Positions 6,325-6,436 of a stretch of 6,436 bases of DNA are shown here, piece after piece (the stretch's first letter is position 1; each line of letters opens with the position of its first letter). The position numbers and the translations under genes were made by a program. The notes under the pieces were generated by a model that saw only the letters and a program-made list of their open reading frames with translations, was not told the origin of the DNA and ran no database searches. The stretch is taken from positions 1 to 6,436 of the forward strand of contig SXOY01000150.1 in the NCBI GenBank assembly GCA_005776545.1. Direction: 5' to 3'. The DNA is from Planctomycetia bacterium (GTDB lineage Bacteria; Planctomycetota; Phycisphaerae; Phycisphaerales; UBA1924).

Positions 6325-6436
6325 GTGGGCGAGAGCCTGCTGCCGAAGCCGAAGGCCGAACCCACGAAGAAATGGAACGCCGGCAAGCTTGAGGGCAGTG
6401 CGCTGGTGGTCAGTTGCGAGCCTCTCTACGACACCC
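6325..6436 (+). CDS. Unidentified coding sequence running off the right edge (partial)
   Basis: From a GTG at 6325 the plus frame is open to the window edge, reading VGESLLPKPKAEPTKKWNAG and on through KLEGSALVVSCEPLYDT. Its codons favour G or C in third position and its composition is protein-like, unlike the other frames here. The frame is closed upstream by TGA at 6316-6318. No good ribosome site precedes the GTG; GGGAAG is 14 bases away. It may be the start of a gene, or the inside of one joined to the pseudopilin remnant by a rearrangement. I do not recognise the family from 37 residues. Confidence 0.4.
   Translation, partial: MGESLLPKPKAEPTKKWNAGKLEGSALVVSCEPLYDT

Noticed and set aside
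5955..6392. Long plus-strand open frame at the right end
   Set aside because: Cys/Ser/Arg-rich shadow of the pseudopilin remnant; beyond 6320 another plus frame has better codon composition.

Overview
The window looks like chromosomal DNA from a planctomycete, probably of the Phycisphaerae type. The reasons are two secreted proteins ending in a Pro-x-Pro-Gly / hydrophobic / Arg-Arg-Arg-Arg sorting tail, a pseudopilin-like C-terminus ending in a Gly-x-x-Gly-Arg-Asp-aromatic motif, and a subtilase of the kind common in that phylum. This is judged from protein style only; no marker gene is present.

Left part (1-2797), fatty-acid synthesis. The last 43 codons of fabH (ketoacyl-ACP synthase III) run on the plus strand to 132. 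Facing it on the minus strand is a three-gene run: fabD (malonyl-CoA:ACP transacylase), then a proline-rich lipoprotein of unknown function, then fabG (ketoacyl-ACP reductase). FabD makes malonyl-ACP, FabH condenses it with an acyl-CoA primer, and FabG reduces the product. Two things are odd: fabH converges on fabD/fabG instead of lying in line with them, and a lipoprotein gene sits between the two enzymes.

Middle part (2903-5860), secreted proteins. A subtilisin-family serine protease lies on the minus strand. Diverging from it on the plus strand are two tandem paralogs of an unrecognised secreted family, each with a signal peptide, a beta-rich-looking body and the sorting tail. The most notable signal is at the 5' end of the protease gene. 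A run of ten G residues lies between an ATG with a near-ideal Shine-Dalgarno site and the codons for the signal-peptide core. As read, the ATG frame dies after 27 codons. With nine Gs (or twelve) the same ATG would read straight into the protease and give a textbook signal peptide. The tract could be a phase-variation switch, a fixed frameshift or a homopolymer sequencing error; the sequence alone cannot decide.

Right part (5861-6436). A minus-strand reading frame resembling the C-terminal two thirds of a type II secretion pseudopilin is open from 6319 to 5924, but a stop and unrelated sequence replace its 5' part. Right of about 6320, coding-like sequence switches to the plus strand and leaves the window. 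This looks like a rearrangement junction or an assembly join. No rRNA, tRNA, CRISPR array, transposase or convincing terminator was seen.
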